DNA of 9,467 nucleotides, from the NCBI GenBank assembly GCA_020252865.1, contig JADCCH010000245.1:1-9467 (forward strand), in the 5' to 3' direction. The translations under genes and the position numbers were made by a program. The notes below the pieces were generated by a model that did no database searches, was not told where the DNA came from, and saw only the letters and a program-made list of their open reading frames with translations. Shown piece after piece: positions 1-7,350 of the stretch (positions are counted from its first letter, which is position 1; the number at the start of each line of letters is the position of its first letter). The stretch comes from Methylobacterium sp. GTDB lineage: Bacteria; Pseudomonadota; Alphaproteobacteria; Rhizobiales; Beijerinckiaceae.

Positions 1-1390
1 GCCGGCGCTGGCGACGAGCTGGAGCGTCACCTCCGATCCAACCGTCTGGGAGTTCAAGCTCCGGACCGGTGTGAAGTTCCATGACGGCGCCGATTTCGAT
101 GCGGATGACGTGGTCTTTTCGCTCGAGCGCGCCATGCAGCCCACCTCGGACATGAAGGGCCTGCTGACCTCCATCGACAGCGTGAGCAAGGTCGATCAGC
201 ACACGGTGCGCATCAAGACCAAGGGGCCCAACCCCCTGCTGCCCAACAACCTGGGCGACCTGTTCATGATGGACAAGGGCTGGGCCGAGAAGAACAACGC
301 CACCAAGGTTCAGGACTTCAAGAACAGGGAAGAGAACTTCGCGGTCCGCAATGCCAATGGCACGGGCCCGTTCTCACTGGTCAGCCGCGAGCCGGACGTG
401 AAGACCGTGCTGAAGCGCAACGACAATTACTGGGGCAAGGCGGAAGTGCCGCTTGAGGTGACGGAAGTCATCTACACGCCCATCAAGGCGGATGCGACGC
501 GCATTGCCGCGCTGCTCTCGGGCGAGATCGATTTCGTGCAGGATCTGCCGGTGCAGGATATCGAGCGCCTCAGGCAGGATCGCAAGCTGCGGGTCAATTC
601 CGGACCGGAGAACCGCACCATCTTCTTCGGTTTCAATGTGGGTGATGCCGATCTGAAGACTGACAATGTCGAGGGCAAGAACCCCTTCGCCGACAAGCGC
701 GTGCGCCAGGCCATGAACATGGCGCTGAACCGCACGGCCATCCAGCGTGTGGTGATGCGGGGTGAAAGCGTGCCGACGGGCGTCATCATGCCGCCCTTCG
801 TGAATGGCTGGACCAAGGAACTCGATGCCGCTCCCGCCGTGGATTTGGCCGCCGCGCGCAAGCTGCTCGCGGATGCCGGCTACCCCAACGGGTTCTCGAC
901 CACCTTGCATTGCCCGAATGATCGCTACGTGAACGACGAGGCCATTTGCCAGGCTGCTGTCGGCATGTGGGGCGCGATCGGGGTCAAGGTGAACCTGGTC
1001 AGCCAGTCGAAGTCCATCCACTTCACGCTGATCCAGAAGCAGCCGCCGGAGACCGATTTCTTCATGCTCGGCTGGGGCGTGCCGACCTTCGATTCGGATT
1101 ACGTCTTCTCGTTCCTCTACCACACCCGGGCCGGTTCGCGCGGCAGCTGGAATGCGCTCCGATATTCCAATGCCGAGATCGACAGCAAGATCCAGACGCT
1201 GTCCTCGGAAACGGATATCGCCAAGCGCAATGCCACGATTGCGGATATCTGGGGTCGCCTGAAGGAAGAAGCCCTCTATATCCCGTTGCATCATCAGACC
1301 CTCGCCTACGGCATGAAGAGCGATCTCGACATTCCGGTGGATGTGTCAAACCAGCCGAAGCTGAAGTTCGTGTCCTTCAAGCGTTCCTGA
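1..1390 (+). CDS. ABC transporter substrate-binding protein, family 5 (5' partial)
   Basis: Periplasmic solute-binding protein that captures a ligand (dipeptide, oligopeptide, opine or similar) and delivers it to the permease pair encoded downstream. The window begins inside the gene: the frame is open from base 2 and gives 462 residues. About 50-80 N-terminal residues, including the expected signal peptide, lie upstream. The start of the visible part has the family 5 hallmark: a PALATSW segment (visible residues 1-7), F-K-L-R (18-21) and V-K-F-H-D-G (24-29), followed by the A-D-D-V segment. Further family features are GTGPF, the NDNYWG segment, a VRQAMNMALNR stretch and a LLADAGYPNG stretch, and the protein ends KRS-stop. 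Family and role are secure from these motifs and from the permease and ATPase genes behind it. The ligand cannot be read from the sequence; DppA, OppA, NikA and GsiB relatives share these motifs. Confidence 0.93.
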   Translation, partial: PALATSWSVTSDPTVWEFKLRTGVKFHDGADFDADDVVFSLERAMQPTSDMKGLLTSIDSVSKVDQHTVRIKTKGPNPLLPNNLGDLFMMDKGWAEKNNATKVQDFKNREENFAVRNANGTGPFSLVSREPDVKTVLKRNDNYWGKAEVPLEVTEVIYTPIKADATRIAALLSGEIDFVQDLPVQDIERLRQDRKLRVNSGPENRTIFFGFNVGDADLKTDNVEGKNPFADKRVRQAMNMALNRTAIQRVVMRGESVPTGVIMPPFVNGWTKELDAAPAVDLAAARKLLADAGYPNGFSTTLHCPNDRYVNDEAICQAAVGMWGAIGVKVNLVSQSKSIHFTLIQKQPPETDFFMLGWGVPTFDSDYVFSFLYHTRAGSRGSWNALRYSNAEIDSKIQTLSSETDIAKRNATIADIWGRLKEEALYIPLHHQTLAYGMKSDLDIPVDVSNQPKLKFVSFKRS

Positions 1391-1400
1391 CTCACCCGGC

Positions 1401-1433
1401 GCGGCGGCATACCGAGGGTGCCGCCGCCCTTTT
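1401..1433 (+). terminator. Intercistronic GC hairpin with short T run (attenuator or mRNA 3'-end stabiliser)
   Basis: Ten bases after the binding-protein stop, GCGGCGGCA (1401-1409) and TGCCGCCGC (1419-1427) form a perfect 9-bp stem with a 9-nt loop. An alternative register keeps 8 bp and adds ACC/GGT (1411-1413/1417-1419) closing a GAG loop. The stem is followed by CC and four T (1430-1433), a short tract. Since the permease gene starts only about 20 bases later with its own Shine-Dalgarno, a partial terminator or RNA-stabilising hairpin is more likely than a full operon end. Such hairpins after binding-protein genes are known to raise binding-protein level relative to the membrane components. 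The hairpin is seen in the sequence; its function is inferred. Confidence 0.6.
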
Positions 1434-1451
1434 CCTGATTGTCGGAGCGCC

Positions 1452-2438
1452 ATGTTCGCTTATGCCGTTCGCTCTCTCGCGCAGGGCCTTCTTGTGCTCG
1501 TCGCGGTTGCCTTCATTGCGTTCTCGATGTTTCGCTTCGTGGGCGATCCGATCGCCAACATGCTTGGGCAGGAAGCCACCCTTCAGGACCGGCAGGAGCT
1601 TTCCGAGCGCCTTGGCCTGAATGATCCCTGGCCCGTGCAATTCGCCCGCTTCATGGGCAATGCGGCTCAAGGCGAATTCGGGGTCTCCTACCGGCAGGCC
1701 CGCAAGGTTTCGGATCTGATGAGGGAACGGTTGCCGGCCACGGTCGAGCTGGCTGTGCTCTCGGCGCTGGTGGCGACCGTGGCGGGTGTGCTGCTGGGCG
1801 TCTATGTCGCGATCAACCGCACCGGGTTCCTTTCGAACGCCATCATGTCGATCAGCCTGATCGGCGTCTCGCTGCCCACCTTCCTCATCGGCATCGGGCT
1901 CATCTACATTTTCGCGGTGGAATTGCGCTGGCTGCCCTCTTTCGGGCGGGGCGAAACGGTGAAGATTGGCTGGTGGAGCACGGGGCTCCTCACCGAAAGC
2001 GGGCGGAAATCGCTGATCATGCCGGTCCTCACGCTCGCTTTCTTCCAGCTCACGCTCATCATGCGGCTCGTGCGCTCCGAAATGCTCGAGGTCATGCGCG
2101 CGGATTTCATCCGCTTCGCGCGAGCCCGCGGCCTTGGTGAACGTGTCATCGAATTGCGCCATGCCCTGCGCAACACGCTGGTTCCGGTGGTGACGATTGC
2201 GGGCCTGCAGCTCGGCTCGGTCATCGCCTTCGCGATTGTCACCGAGACGGTGTTCCAGTGGCCGGGCCTCGGTGCACTTTTCGTCAATGCCGTGCAATTC
2301 GCCGATGTTCCGGTGATGGCGGCCTACCTGATGTTCGTGGCAGGCGTATTCGTGATCACCAACCTGATTGTCGATCTCCTCTATTTCCTGCTCGACCCTC
2401 GGCTGCGTTCGGGCGGCCGCACGGCGAAGGGGCATTGA
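1452..2438 (+). CDS. ABC transporter permease, DppB-type
   Basis: Inner-membrane subunit forming half of the translocation pore of the importer. The protein has 328 residues, the usual size of the family. Predicted membrane segments are near residues 8-30, 99-121, 133-156, 187-207, 245-270 and 290-313, giving six helices with a long periplasmic loop after the first, as in DppB/OppB. The cytoplasmic EAA loop that docks on the ATPase is visible at about 218-248, with FARARGLG (222-229) and HALRNTLVPVVT (237-248). The C-terminus has the family ending LLDPRLR (313-319). The ATG at 1452 is preceded by GGAG (1444-1447). It follows the binding-protein gene after 61 bases containing a hairpin, and precedes the second permease gene by one base. 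Family assignment is firm; the transported substrate is not determinable. Confidence 0.95.
   Translation: MFAYAVRSLAQGLLVLVAVAFIAFSMFRFVGDPIANMLGQEATLQDRQELSERLGLNDPWPVQFARFMGNAAQGEFGVSYRQARKVSDLMRERLPATVELAVLSALVATVAGVLLGVYVAINRTGFLSNAIMSISLIGVSLPTFLIGIGLIYIFAVELRWLPSFGRGETVKIGWWSTGLLTESGRKSLIMPVLTLAFFQLTLIMRLVRSEMLEVMRADFIRFARARGLGERVIELRHALRNTLVPVVTIAGLQLGSVIAFAIVTETVFQWPGLGALFVNAVQFADVPVMAAYLMFVAGVFVITNLIVDLLYFLLDPRLRSGGRTAKGH
2426..2432 (+). promoter_or_regulatory. Ribosome binding site fixing the start of the second permease
   Basis: The purine run GAAGGGG (2426-2432), inside the last codons of the preceding gene, lies 7 bases before the ATG at 2440. It supports that start over an in-frame ATG at 2368, which would overlap the DppB-type gene by about 70 bases and add a non-homologous, Ser/Cys/Arg-rich 24-residue leader. 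Confidence 0.6.
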
Positions 2439-2439
2439 A

Positions 2440-3384
2440 ATGGCCGATGTGCCCCGCAACTCCGCCGAACCCTCGCGCTTCCAGCGCATCTGGGAAAGCG
2501 ATGTGATGTGGTCGTTCCGGCATTCGCCGGTGGCCATCGTCTCGGCCATCGTCTCGCTGGTGATGATCTTCGGGGCGATCCTCGCGCCGCTTTATGCGCC
2601 GCAGGACCCCTTCAACCCGGCCTCGCTGAACCTGATGGATGGCCTCACCGCGCCGGGCAAGGTCAATGAATTCACCGGGAAAACCTTCCTCCTCGGGTCG
2701 GACAGCCAGGGCCGGGACATGTTCTCCGCCGTGCTCTATGGCACGCAGGTCTCGCTGCTGGTGGGTGCGGCCTCGGTGCTGTTCTCGGCGGTGATCGGTG
2801 TCTTTCTGGGCTTGATGGCGGGCTATATCGGCGGCAAGACCGAGGCCGTGATCATGCGCGTCGCGGATGTCCAGCTCTCCTTTCCCGCGATCCTCATCGC
2901 GCTGCTCATCTTCGGGGTGGCGCGCGGCATCATTCCGCCCAGCCAGCAGGAGGATGCGACGCTGATCCTTCTGATCCTCGCCATCGGACTTTCGAATTGG
3001 GCGCAATATGCACGCACCGTGCGCGGTTCCACGCTGGTGGAGAAGAACAAGGAATATGTGCAGGCCGCGCGCGTCATCGGCCGCTCGCCCCTGCTCATCA
3101 TGCTCAAGCACATCCTGCCGAATGTGATGGGTCCGGTGACCGTGATCGCCACCATCAACCTCGCTTTGGCCATCATCGAGGAGGCAACGCTCTCCTTCCT
3201 CGGCGTGGGCATGCCACCCACCCAGCCGTCGCTCGGCACGCTCATCCGCGTCGGCCAGCAATTCCTGTTCTCCGGCGAATGGTGGATCCTGCTCTTCCCC
3301 GCGCTCACGCTTGTCATCCTCGCGCTGGCCATCAACCTGCTGGGGGACTGGCTGCGCGATGCGCTGAACCCGAGGCTGCGGTGA
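2440..3384 (+). CDS. ABC transporter permease, DppC-type
   Basis: Second inner-membrane pore subunit, partner of the DppB-type protein. From the ATG at 2440 it has 314 residues, typical for DppC/OppC. An N-terminal cytoplasmic stretch (1-28) is followed by a first helix at about 30-52. The family motif G-S-D-x-x-G-R-D (86-93) and YGTQVSL (100-106) lead into the core, with helices near 104-127, 140-160, 171-190, 230-256 and 284-304. The EAA loop is at about 205-229, with EYVQAARVIG and KHILPNV. The protein ends LGDWLRDALNPRLR, as in the family. It starts one base after the previous stop, and its TGA overlaps the next gene's ATG by one base (TGATG), a sign of translational coupling. Firm family call; substrate unknown. 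Confidence 0.95.
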   Translation: MADVPRNSAEPSRFQRIWESDVMWSFRHSPVAIVSAIVSLVMIFGAILAPLYAPQDPFNPASLNLMDGLTAPGKVNEFTGKTFLLGSDSQGRDMFSAVLYGTQVSLLVGAASVLFSAVIGVFLGLMAGYIGGKTEAVIMRVADVQLSFPAILIALLIFGVARGIIPPSQQEDATLILLILAIGLSNWAQYARTVRGSTLVEKNKEYVQAARVIGRSPLLIMLKHILPNVMGPVTVIATINLALAIIEEATLSFLGVGMPPTQPSLGTLIRVGQQFLFSGEWWILLFPALTLVILALAINLLGDWLRDALNPRLR

Positions 3385-4370
3385 TGGCCGGGAAAACCGT
3401 TCTGGAGGTCTCGGGCCTCACGCTTGATTTCGCCACGCGTCGCGGCACGCTGCGCGCGCTGGATGGCGTATCCTTCTCGATCGCGCGCGGCGAGGTGCTG
3501 GGCGTGGTGGGCGAGAGTGGTGCGGGAAAATCGCTCACCGGCACGGCGATCATCGGGCTTGTCGAGCGACCTGGCCGCATCACGGGCGGAGAAATCCGCC
3601 TCAATGGCCAGCGGATCGACAACCTGCCGCCGAAAGAGATGCGCGCCATCCGCGGCCGGAAGATCGGCATGATCTTCCAGGACCCGCTCACCTCGCTGAA
3701 CCCGGTCTTCCGCATCGGCGACCAGCTGATCGAAACCCTGCAGGAGCATCTGCCGCTCTCGAAGTCGGAAGCGCGCCAGCGAGCCATCGAACTCCTCACG
3801 GAAGTCGGCATCCCCGCGCCCGAGAAGCGCATCGATGGCTATCCGCATGAGTTTTCCGGCGGCATGCGTCAGCGCGTGGTGATTGCGCTTGCGCTGGCTG
3901 CGGGGCCGGATCTCATCGTCGCGGATGAGCCCACCACCGCGCTCGATGTCAGTGTCCAGGCGCAGATCATCACGCTGCTGAAACGGCTCTGTCGCACGCG
4001 CGGTACCTCGGTGATGCTGATCACCCATGACATGGGCGTGATCGCAGAGACAGCCGATCGCGTGGCGGTCATGTATGCCGGGCGCATCGTGGAAATCGGC
4101 CCGGTGGCGGAGGTCATCCGCCATCCGCGTCATCCTTACGCGCGCGGCCTGATGGGTGCCATTCCGGCGCTCGATACGCGGGTGAAACGATTGACGCAGA
4201 TCTCCGGCGCGATGCCCCGTCTTGATGCGATTCCCAAGGGCTGCGCCTTTCAGCCCCGCTGCCCGATCGCCATTCCGCGCTGCGCGACCGACCGGCCGGA
4301 ACTGGTTCAGGCCGGCGCCTCGCGTGCCGCCTGCTGGCTCGCCAGTTCCGAAGCCGAGGTGCCGGCATGA
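3384..4370 (+). CDS. ABC transporter ATP-binding protein, DppD-type
   Basis: Cytoplasmic ATPase that powers the importer as a heterodimer with the next gene product. It has 328 residues. Walker A is GESGAGKS (43-50), the Q-loop Gln is Q99 in MIFQDP, the ABC signature is FSGGMRQR (157-164), Walker B is LIVADEP with catalytic E182, the D-loop is at about 187-188 (LD), and the switch His is H215 (ITHD). All catalytic elements are intact. The C-terminal oligopeptide-transporter extension holds GCAFQPRCPIAIPRC (286-300) plus C317, so C287, C293, C300 and C317 form a four-cysteine set like the [4Fe-4S] site described in DppD-type ATPases. The ATG shares its A with the TGA of the permease gene, and its stop overlaps the next start (ATGA). 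Confidence 0.95.
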   Translation: MAGKTVLEVSGLTLDFATRRGTLRALDGVSFSIARGEVLGVVGESGAGKSLTGTAIIGLVERPGRITGGEIRLNGQRIDNLPPKEMRAIRGRKIGMIFQDPLTSLNPVFRIGDQLIETLQEHLPLSKSEARQRAIELLTEVGIPAPEKRIDGYPHEFSGGMRQRVVIALALAAGPDLIVADEPTTALDVSVQAQIITLLKRLCRTRGTSVMLITHDMGVIAETADRVAVMYAGRIVEIGPVAEVIRHPRHPYARGLMGAIPALDTRVKRLTQISGAMPRLDAIPKGCAFQPRCPIAIPRCATDRPELVQAGASRAACWLASSEAEVPA

Positions 4371-5350
4371 GCGAGCCCATCCTCGAGATTTCCAACCTCC
4401 GCCGCCTCTTCGATGTCTCGAAGCCCTGGCTCGAGCGCTTCATCGCCCGCGAGCCGCGCCAGCTGCTGACGGCGGTGGATGAGGTGTCGTTCTCCATCAA
4501 CAAGGGCGAGACCTTCGCGCTGGTGGGTGAATCCGGCTCCGGCAAATCCACCGTGGCGAAGATGGTGGTCGGCCTTCTGCAGCCCAGCGGCGGCACGGTG
4601 CGCTTCGCGGGCGTGCCCGAGGGCGAGCGGCCGCGCCCCGGCATGGTACAGATGATTTTCCAGGATCCCTATGCCTCCCTCAATCCCCGCTGGCGCGTGG
4701 CGGATATCATCGCCGAGCCGATGATCGTCACCCGCGCCCGCTCCGGTGCCCGCGCCGACGCCGCCAGCCGGGCCAACCGCGTGGCCGAGCTGCTGAATCT
4801 GGTGGGCCTCTCCCCCAGGGATAGCGACAAGTATCCGCACCAGTTCTCGGGCGGCCAGCGCCAGCGCATCGCGATTGCCCGCGCCCTTTCCTCCGAGCCG
4901 GAATTCATCGTCTGCGACGAACCCACTTCCGCGCTCGACGTGAGCGTGCAGGCGCAGATCCTGAACCTGATGCGCGAATTGCAGGAGCGGCTGGGTCTCA
5001 CCATTCTCTTCATCTCGCACAATCTCGCCGTGGTGCGGCACATGGCGAATCGTATCGGCGTGATGTATCTCGGGCGTCTCGTGGAAGTGCAGGAGAGCGA
5101 TGCGCTCTTTCTCGCGCCGAAGCACCCTTACACGCGCCTGCTGATCGATGCCGTGCCCAACCTCTCGGAAATCGGCCGTGATCGCGTTCCGGTTCAGGGC
5201 GAGGTGCCAAGCCCGATCAACCCGCCCACGGGCTGCACCTTCCATCCGCGTTGTCCCATCGCGATGCCGATCTGCTCGCGCGAGAGGCCGGTCTTTCGCG
5301 AGGATGCAGCCTGCCACGCGCTCACGCCGCAGGCCAGCGCGGCGGAATGA
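4367..5350 (+). CDS. ABC transporter ATP-binding protein, DppF-type
   Basis: Second cytoplasmic ATPase of the importer, 327 residues. Walker A is GESGSGKS (54-61), the Q-loop is Q99 in MIFQDP, the signature is FSGGQRQR (160-167), Walker B is IVCDEP with E185, and the switch His is H218 (ISHN). A roughly 14-residue stretch between the first strands (about 17-35, PWLERF..REPRQLL) resembles the extension normally seen in OppF/DppF-type subunits. The C-terminal domain has [15 protein letters not shown] (289-303) and C316, giving the cysteine set C290, C296, C303, C316. The start overlaps the previous gene by four bases. The gene ends the transporter unit, and its TGA is immediately followed by the stop codon of a convergent gene. 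Family call firm; substrate unknown. Confidence 0.95.
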   Translation: MSEPILEISNLRRLFDVSKPWLERFIAREPRQLLTAVDEVSFSINKGETFALVGESGSGKSTVAKMVVGLLQPSGGTVRFAGVPEGERPRPGMVQMIFQDPYASLNPRWRVADIIAEPMIVTRARSGARADAASRANRVAELLNLVGLSPRDSDKYPHQFSGGQRQRIAIARALSSEPEFIVCDEPTSALDVSVQAQILNLMRELQERLGLTILFISHNLAVVRHMANRIGVMYLGRLVEVQESDALFLAPKHPYTRLLIDAVPNLSEIGRDRVPVQGEVPSPINPPTGCTFHPRCPIAMPICSRERPVFREDAACHALTPQASAAE

Positions 5351-6547
5351 TCAGGGATTGATTTCGGCGCGGGGACGCACGGTGCGGTAGCGCCCGCGCT
5401 CGACCGACATCAGAACGATGGCGAAGACGGCGAGGCCGTGGAACCACCAAGTCTGCGTCGCGTTGCGGTCGAAGAGCGCGAAGGTCGTTGCGGCGGACAG
5501 GGCAGCGAGCGTCGCCGGGGCAAGCTCATAGCCAAGCTTTCCTGCCGCAATGAAGGCCCGGGCGATGGCGATCGCGAAGAACAGCGCGCCCAGGACGCCG
5601 AGATCGAACCACAAGTCGCTGATGAGGCTCACCGGAAGTTCAGGGCCGATCACCCCGATGACCCGCGCTGCGTTGCCGGCGTCGAAGCCGCGGCCGGTGA
5701 GGAAATGCAGGGGCTCATCGAGGATCATCTGCCACCAGCGCTCCAACCCTGCCATGCCCAGCTGGCTTCCGAAGGCGCTGGCGAAGGGGAGCAGCAGAAT
5801 GGCGGCAGCCATGGCAAGGCCGACAATGCGGCCTGCCGCCTCCGGGCGGTTCCAGGCCAGGCCGAGCACCAGAAGGCTTGCCGCCAGCGAGCCGAAGGCC
5901 GCCCGGTTGGGGCCCAGCGCGATGGCGGCGATCACCAGCACCATCAGTGCGAAAGCCATCCCCGTGCGGTTCTTGATCAGCAGCCATGCCGCGCCGATCC
6001 AGCCCAGAACCGTGAGTAGGATCACGACCCGCTCGGGCGTCGCCCGCGGAAAGCGCAGGAGAGGCTGGCCAAGAAGCGCCGAAACGCTGCCGACGAGGAT
6101 CAGCGTCGCACCGAGGGCAACACCGATGGTAATCAGATGCAGATTGGTGGCACGCATGCGCTGCGGCAGCGCGATGACCGCGAAGAACCCGAGCGAGACC
6201 ACGCCGAGCAGCTTGAACAGCTTTTCCACCGCCTCGCCCCGCACGGGCGTCCAGAGCAGGGAAACCAGCGCCCAACTCACGAGCAGCAGGCAAGCCAGGC
6301 CCGGACCGCTGGCGAGGCGCGTGAGCGCACGATCCGTCAGGCGCGCGGAATCGGCGCGGAGCAGCGAAGACAGGATGATGAGCACCGCGCCGATCGGCAC
6401 AAGCACCACGATCACCCAGCGCGACATCAGCGTCGCCGAAGGGATGACGAGCGCGAAGATCGCAAATCCCAGTCGCAACAGCACCGCTGCAGCATCGGCG
6501 GCCGGATCTGTCAACGTGCCGGACACGCGGTGGTCATTGGTTGTCAT
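5351..6547 (-). CDS. Polytopic membrane protein, divergent O-antigen ligase/polymerase (Wzy_C/WaaL-like) family
   Basis: Probable inner-membrane protein of surface-polysaccharide assembly; exact role unknown. From the ATG at 6547 it has 398 residues, with roughly eleven hydrophobic segments spread over residues 21-381 and one larger hydrophilic loop at about 261-305. Three features resemble the O-antigen ligase family: [14 protein letters not shown] (96-109) after a membrane helix; GPNRAAFG (212-219), where ligases usually have an S-R-A/G motif at a helix start; and [21 protein letters not shown] (271-291), recalling W-x(n)-P-L-x-G-x-G. The segment 307-320 ([14 protein letters not shown]) recalls the H-N-x-x-L-x-x-x-x-x-G-x-x-G block but lacks the histidine. 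A GAGGG lies only 2 bases before this ATG, an unusually tight spacing; an in-frame TTG at 6556 would add three residues. No polysaccharide genes flank it here. It could instead be an unrelated membrane protein. Confidence 0.6.
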   Translation of the reverse strand: MTTNDHRVSGTLTDPAADAAAVLLRLGFAIFALVIPSATLMSRWVIVVLVPIGAVLIILSSLLRADSARLTDRALTRLASGPGLACLLLVSWALVSLLWTPVRGEAVEKLFKLLGVVSLGFFAVIALPQRMRATNLHLITIGVALGATLILVGSVSALLGQPLLRFPRATPERVVILLTVLGWIGAAWLLIKNRTGMAFALMVLVIAAIALGPNRAAFGSLAASLLVLGLAWNRPEAAGRIVGLAMAAAILLLPFASAFGSQLGMAGLERWWQMILDEPLHFLTGRGFDAGNAARVIGVIGPELPVSLISDLWFDLGVLGALFFAIAIARAFIAAGKLGYELAPATLAALSAATTFALFDRNATQTWWFHGLAVFAIVLMSVERGRYRTVRPRAEINP

Positions 6548-6724
6548 GGCCCTCAAGTCACTGCGTAAAACGCCCTAAGGCAAAACTATGCACAGAAGCA
6601 GTTGAAGGATGCTGTATGCTTATGGCAACACCCGCGACAAATCCGGCACCCCGAAAAGAACAGGATGGGACTTGCTGGAGCCTGCTGCGCGACCTAGCTG
6701 GAACAGAACAACCGGGAGATCCGC
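6548..6724. promoter_or_regulatory. Divergent intergenic region between the ligase-like and nitroreductase genes
   Basis: These 177 bases separate two genes that point away from each other, so promoters for both should lie here. The stretch 6565-6630 is noticeably richer in A/T than the flanking coding sequence. I could not identify a convincing -35/-10 pair on either strand, nor a clear operator. The only repeat noticed is ATGCT twice, at 6609-6613 and 6616-6620, too short to interpret. Promoter presence is inferred from gene orientation. Confidence 0.35.
6714..6718 (+). promoter_or_regulatory. Ribosome binding site of the nitroreductase gene
   Basis: GGGAG (6714-6718) sits six bases before the ATG at 6725. 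It supports this start, which also places the R-R-S flavin-binding motif at residues 15-17, where the family has it near the N-terminus. Confidence 0.65.
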
Positions 6725-7309
6725 ATGTCCGTCACTGTCCATCCTCTCTATTCCGGGCTGATGGCCCGCCGTTCCGGCAGTGCACGCGCCCTGGCGGCCC
6801 CCGGCCCCGACGCGATGACGCTGCAGGCCATCGTGAAGGCCGGAGCGCAGGCCCCGGATCATGGCCGGCTGGTGCCGTTCCGGTTTCTGCGCATCGCGGA
6901 TTCCGCCCGCGATCGGCTGGCCGACCTGCTGGAAGCCTCGAGCCGCGAGCTGCAGCCCGACATTGCCGCATCCGAGATCGAGCGCGCCCGCGAAAAGGCA
7001 CATCAGGGCCCGGAAATCCTGGCGCTGATCGGGCGGATCGACGCCGAGCATCCGAAGATCACGGCCTCCGACCAGTGGCTCGCCGTGGGCTGCGCCTTGG
7101 AAAACGTGCTGCTCGCCGTGCAGGCTGCGGGTTTCGCGGCCGCCGTGCGCTCGGGCAAGTTCCTCGGGACCAAAGCGATGCGCGAGGGCTTCCTGCTGGG
7201 TGCCAACGAGCACCTCACCTGCCTCATCGCCATGGGTACATCGACGGAATGGCCGCCGGCAAAGCCGAAGCCGGAGCTGGATCGCGTCTTCTCGGTTTGG
7301 AACGGGTAG
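6725..7309 (+). CDS. Nitroreductase family protein, YdjA-like (FMN-dependent oxidoreductase)
   Basis: Cytoplasmic flavoprotein expected to bind FMN and reduce nitro compounds, quinones or related acceptors with NAD(P)H; the physiological substrate is unknown. It has 194 residues, close to the compact YdjA-type nitroreductases. Visible motifs are R-R-S (15-17) for flavin phosphate binding, APDHGRLVPFRF (43-54), matching the APDHxxxxPWxF block of YdjA, and WLAVGCALENVLLAVQAAGF (118-137), matching the central dimer helix. These are followed by RSGKF (142-146) and a C-terminal IAMGT (168-172), the usual I-x-x-G-x end of the fold. The gene stands alone: it diverges from the membrane-protein gene and converges on the mmsB operon. 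Family confidence is high; function beyond flavin-dependent reduction is not supported. Confidence 0.9.
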   Translation: MSVTVHPLYSGLMARRSGSARALAAPGPDAMTLQAIVKAGAQAPDHGRLVPFRFLRIADSARDRLADLLEASSRELQPDIAASEIERAREKAHQGPEILALIGRIDAEHPKITASDQWLAVGCALENVLLAVQAAGFAAAVRSGKFLGTKAMREGFLLGANEHLTCLIAMGTSTEWPPAKPKPELDRVFSVWNG

Positions 7310-7350
7310 CACGATTCCAGCCGAAGCATGTCCTGGCGAGGGCGGCGATT

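Noticed and set aside
2368..2439. Upstream in-frame ATG for the DppC-type permease
   Set aside because: It would overlap the previous gene by about 70 bases; the added 24 residues are not permease-like, while the ATG at 2440 has a well-spaced GAAGGGG.
1392..2549. Long minus-strand open frame (385 codons) antisense to the first permease gene
   Set aside because: Translation is Arg/His/Glu/Asp-rich low-complexity sequence with no family motif, as expected opposite a GC-rich membrane-protein gene; the plus strand has clear permease motifs.
2823..4133. Minus-strand open frame of 436 codons across the DppC/DppD junction
   Set aside because: It spans two well-supported plus-strand genes and reads as Arg/Ala/His-rich shadow; it has no recognisable domain.
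5550..6578. Plus-strand open frames of up to 342 codons opposite the ligase-like gene
   Set aside because: Composition (Arg, Pro, Ser, Ala) and lack of motifs point to shadows; the minus-strand frame gives coherent membrane segments.
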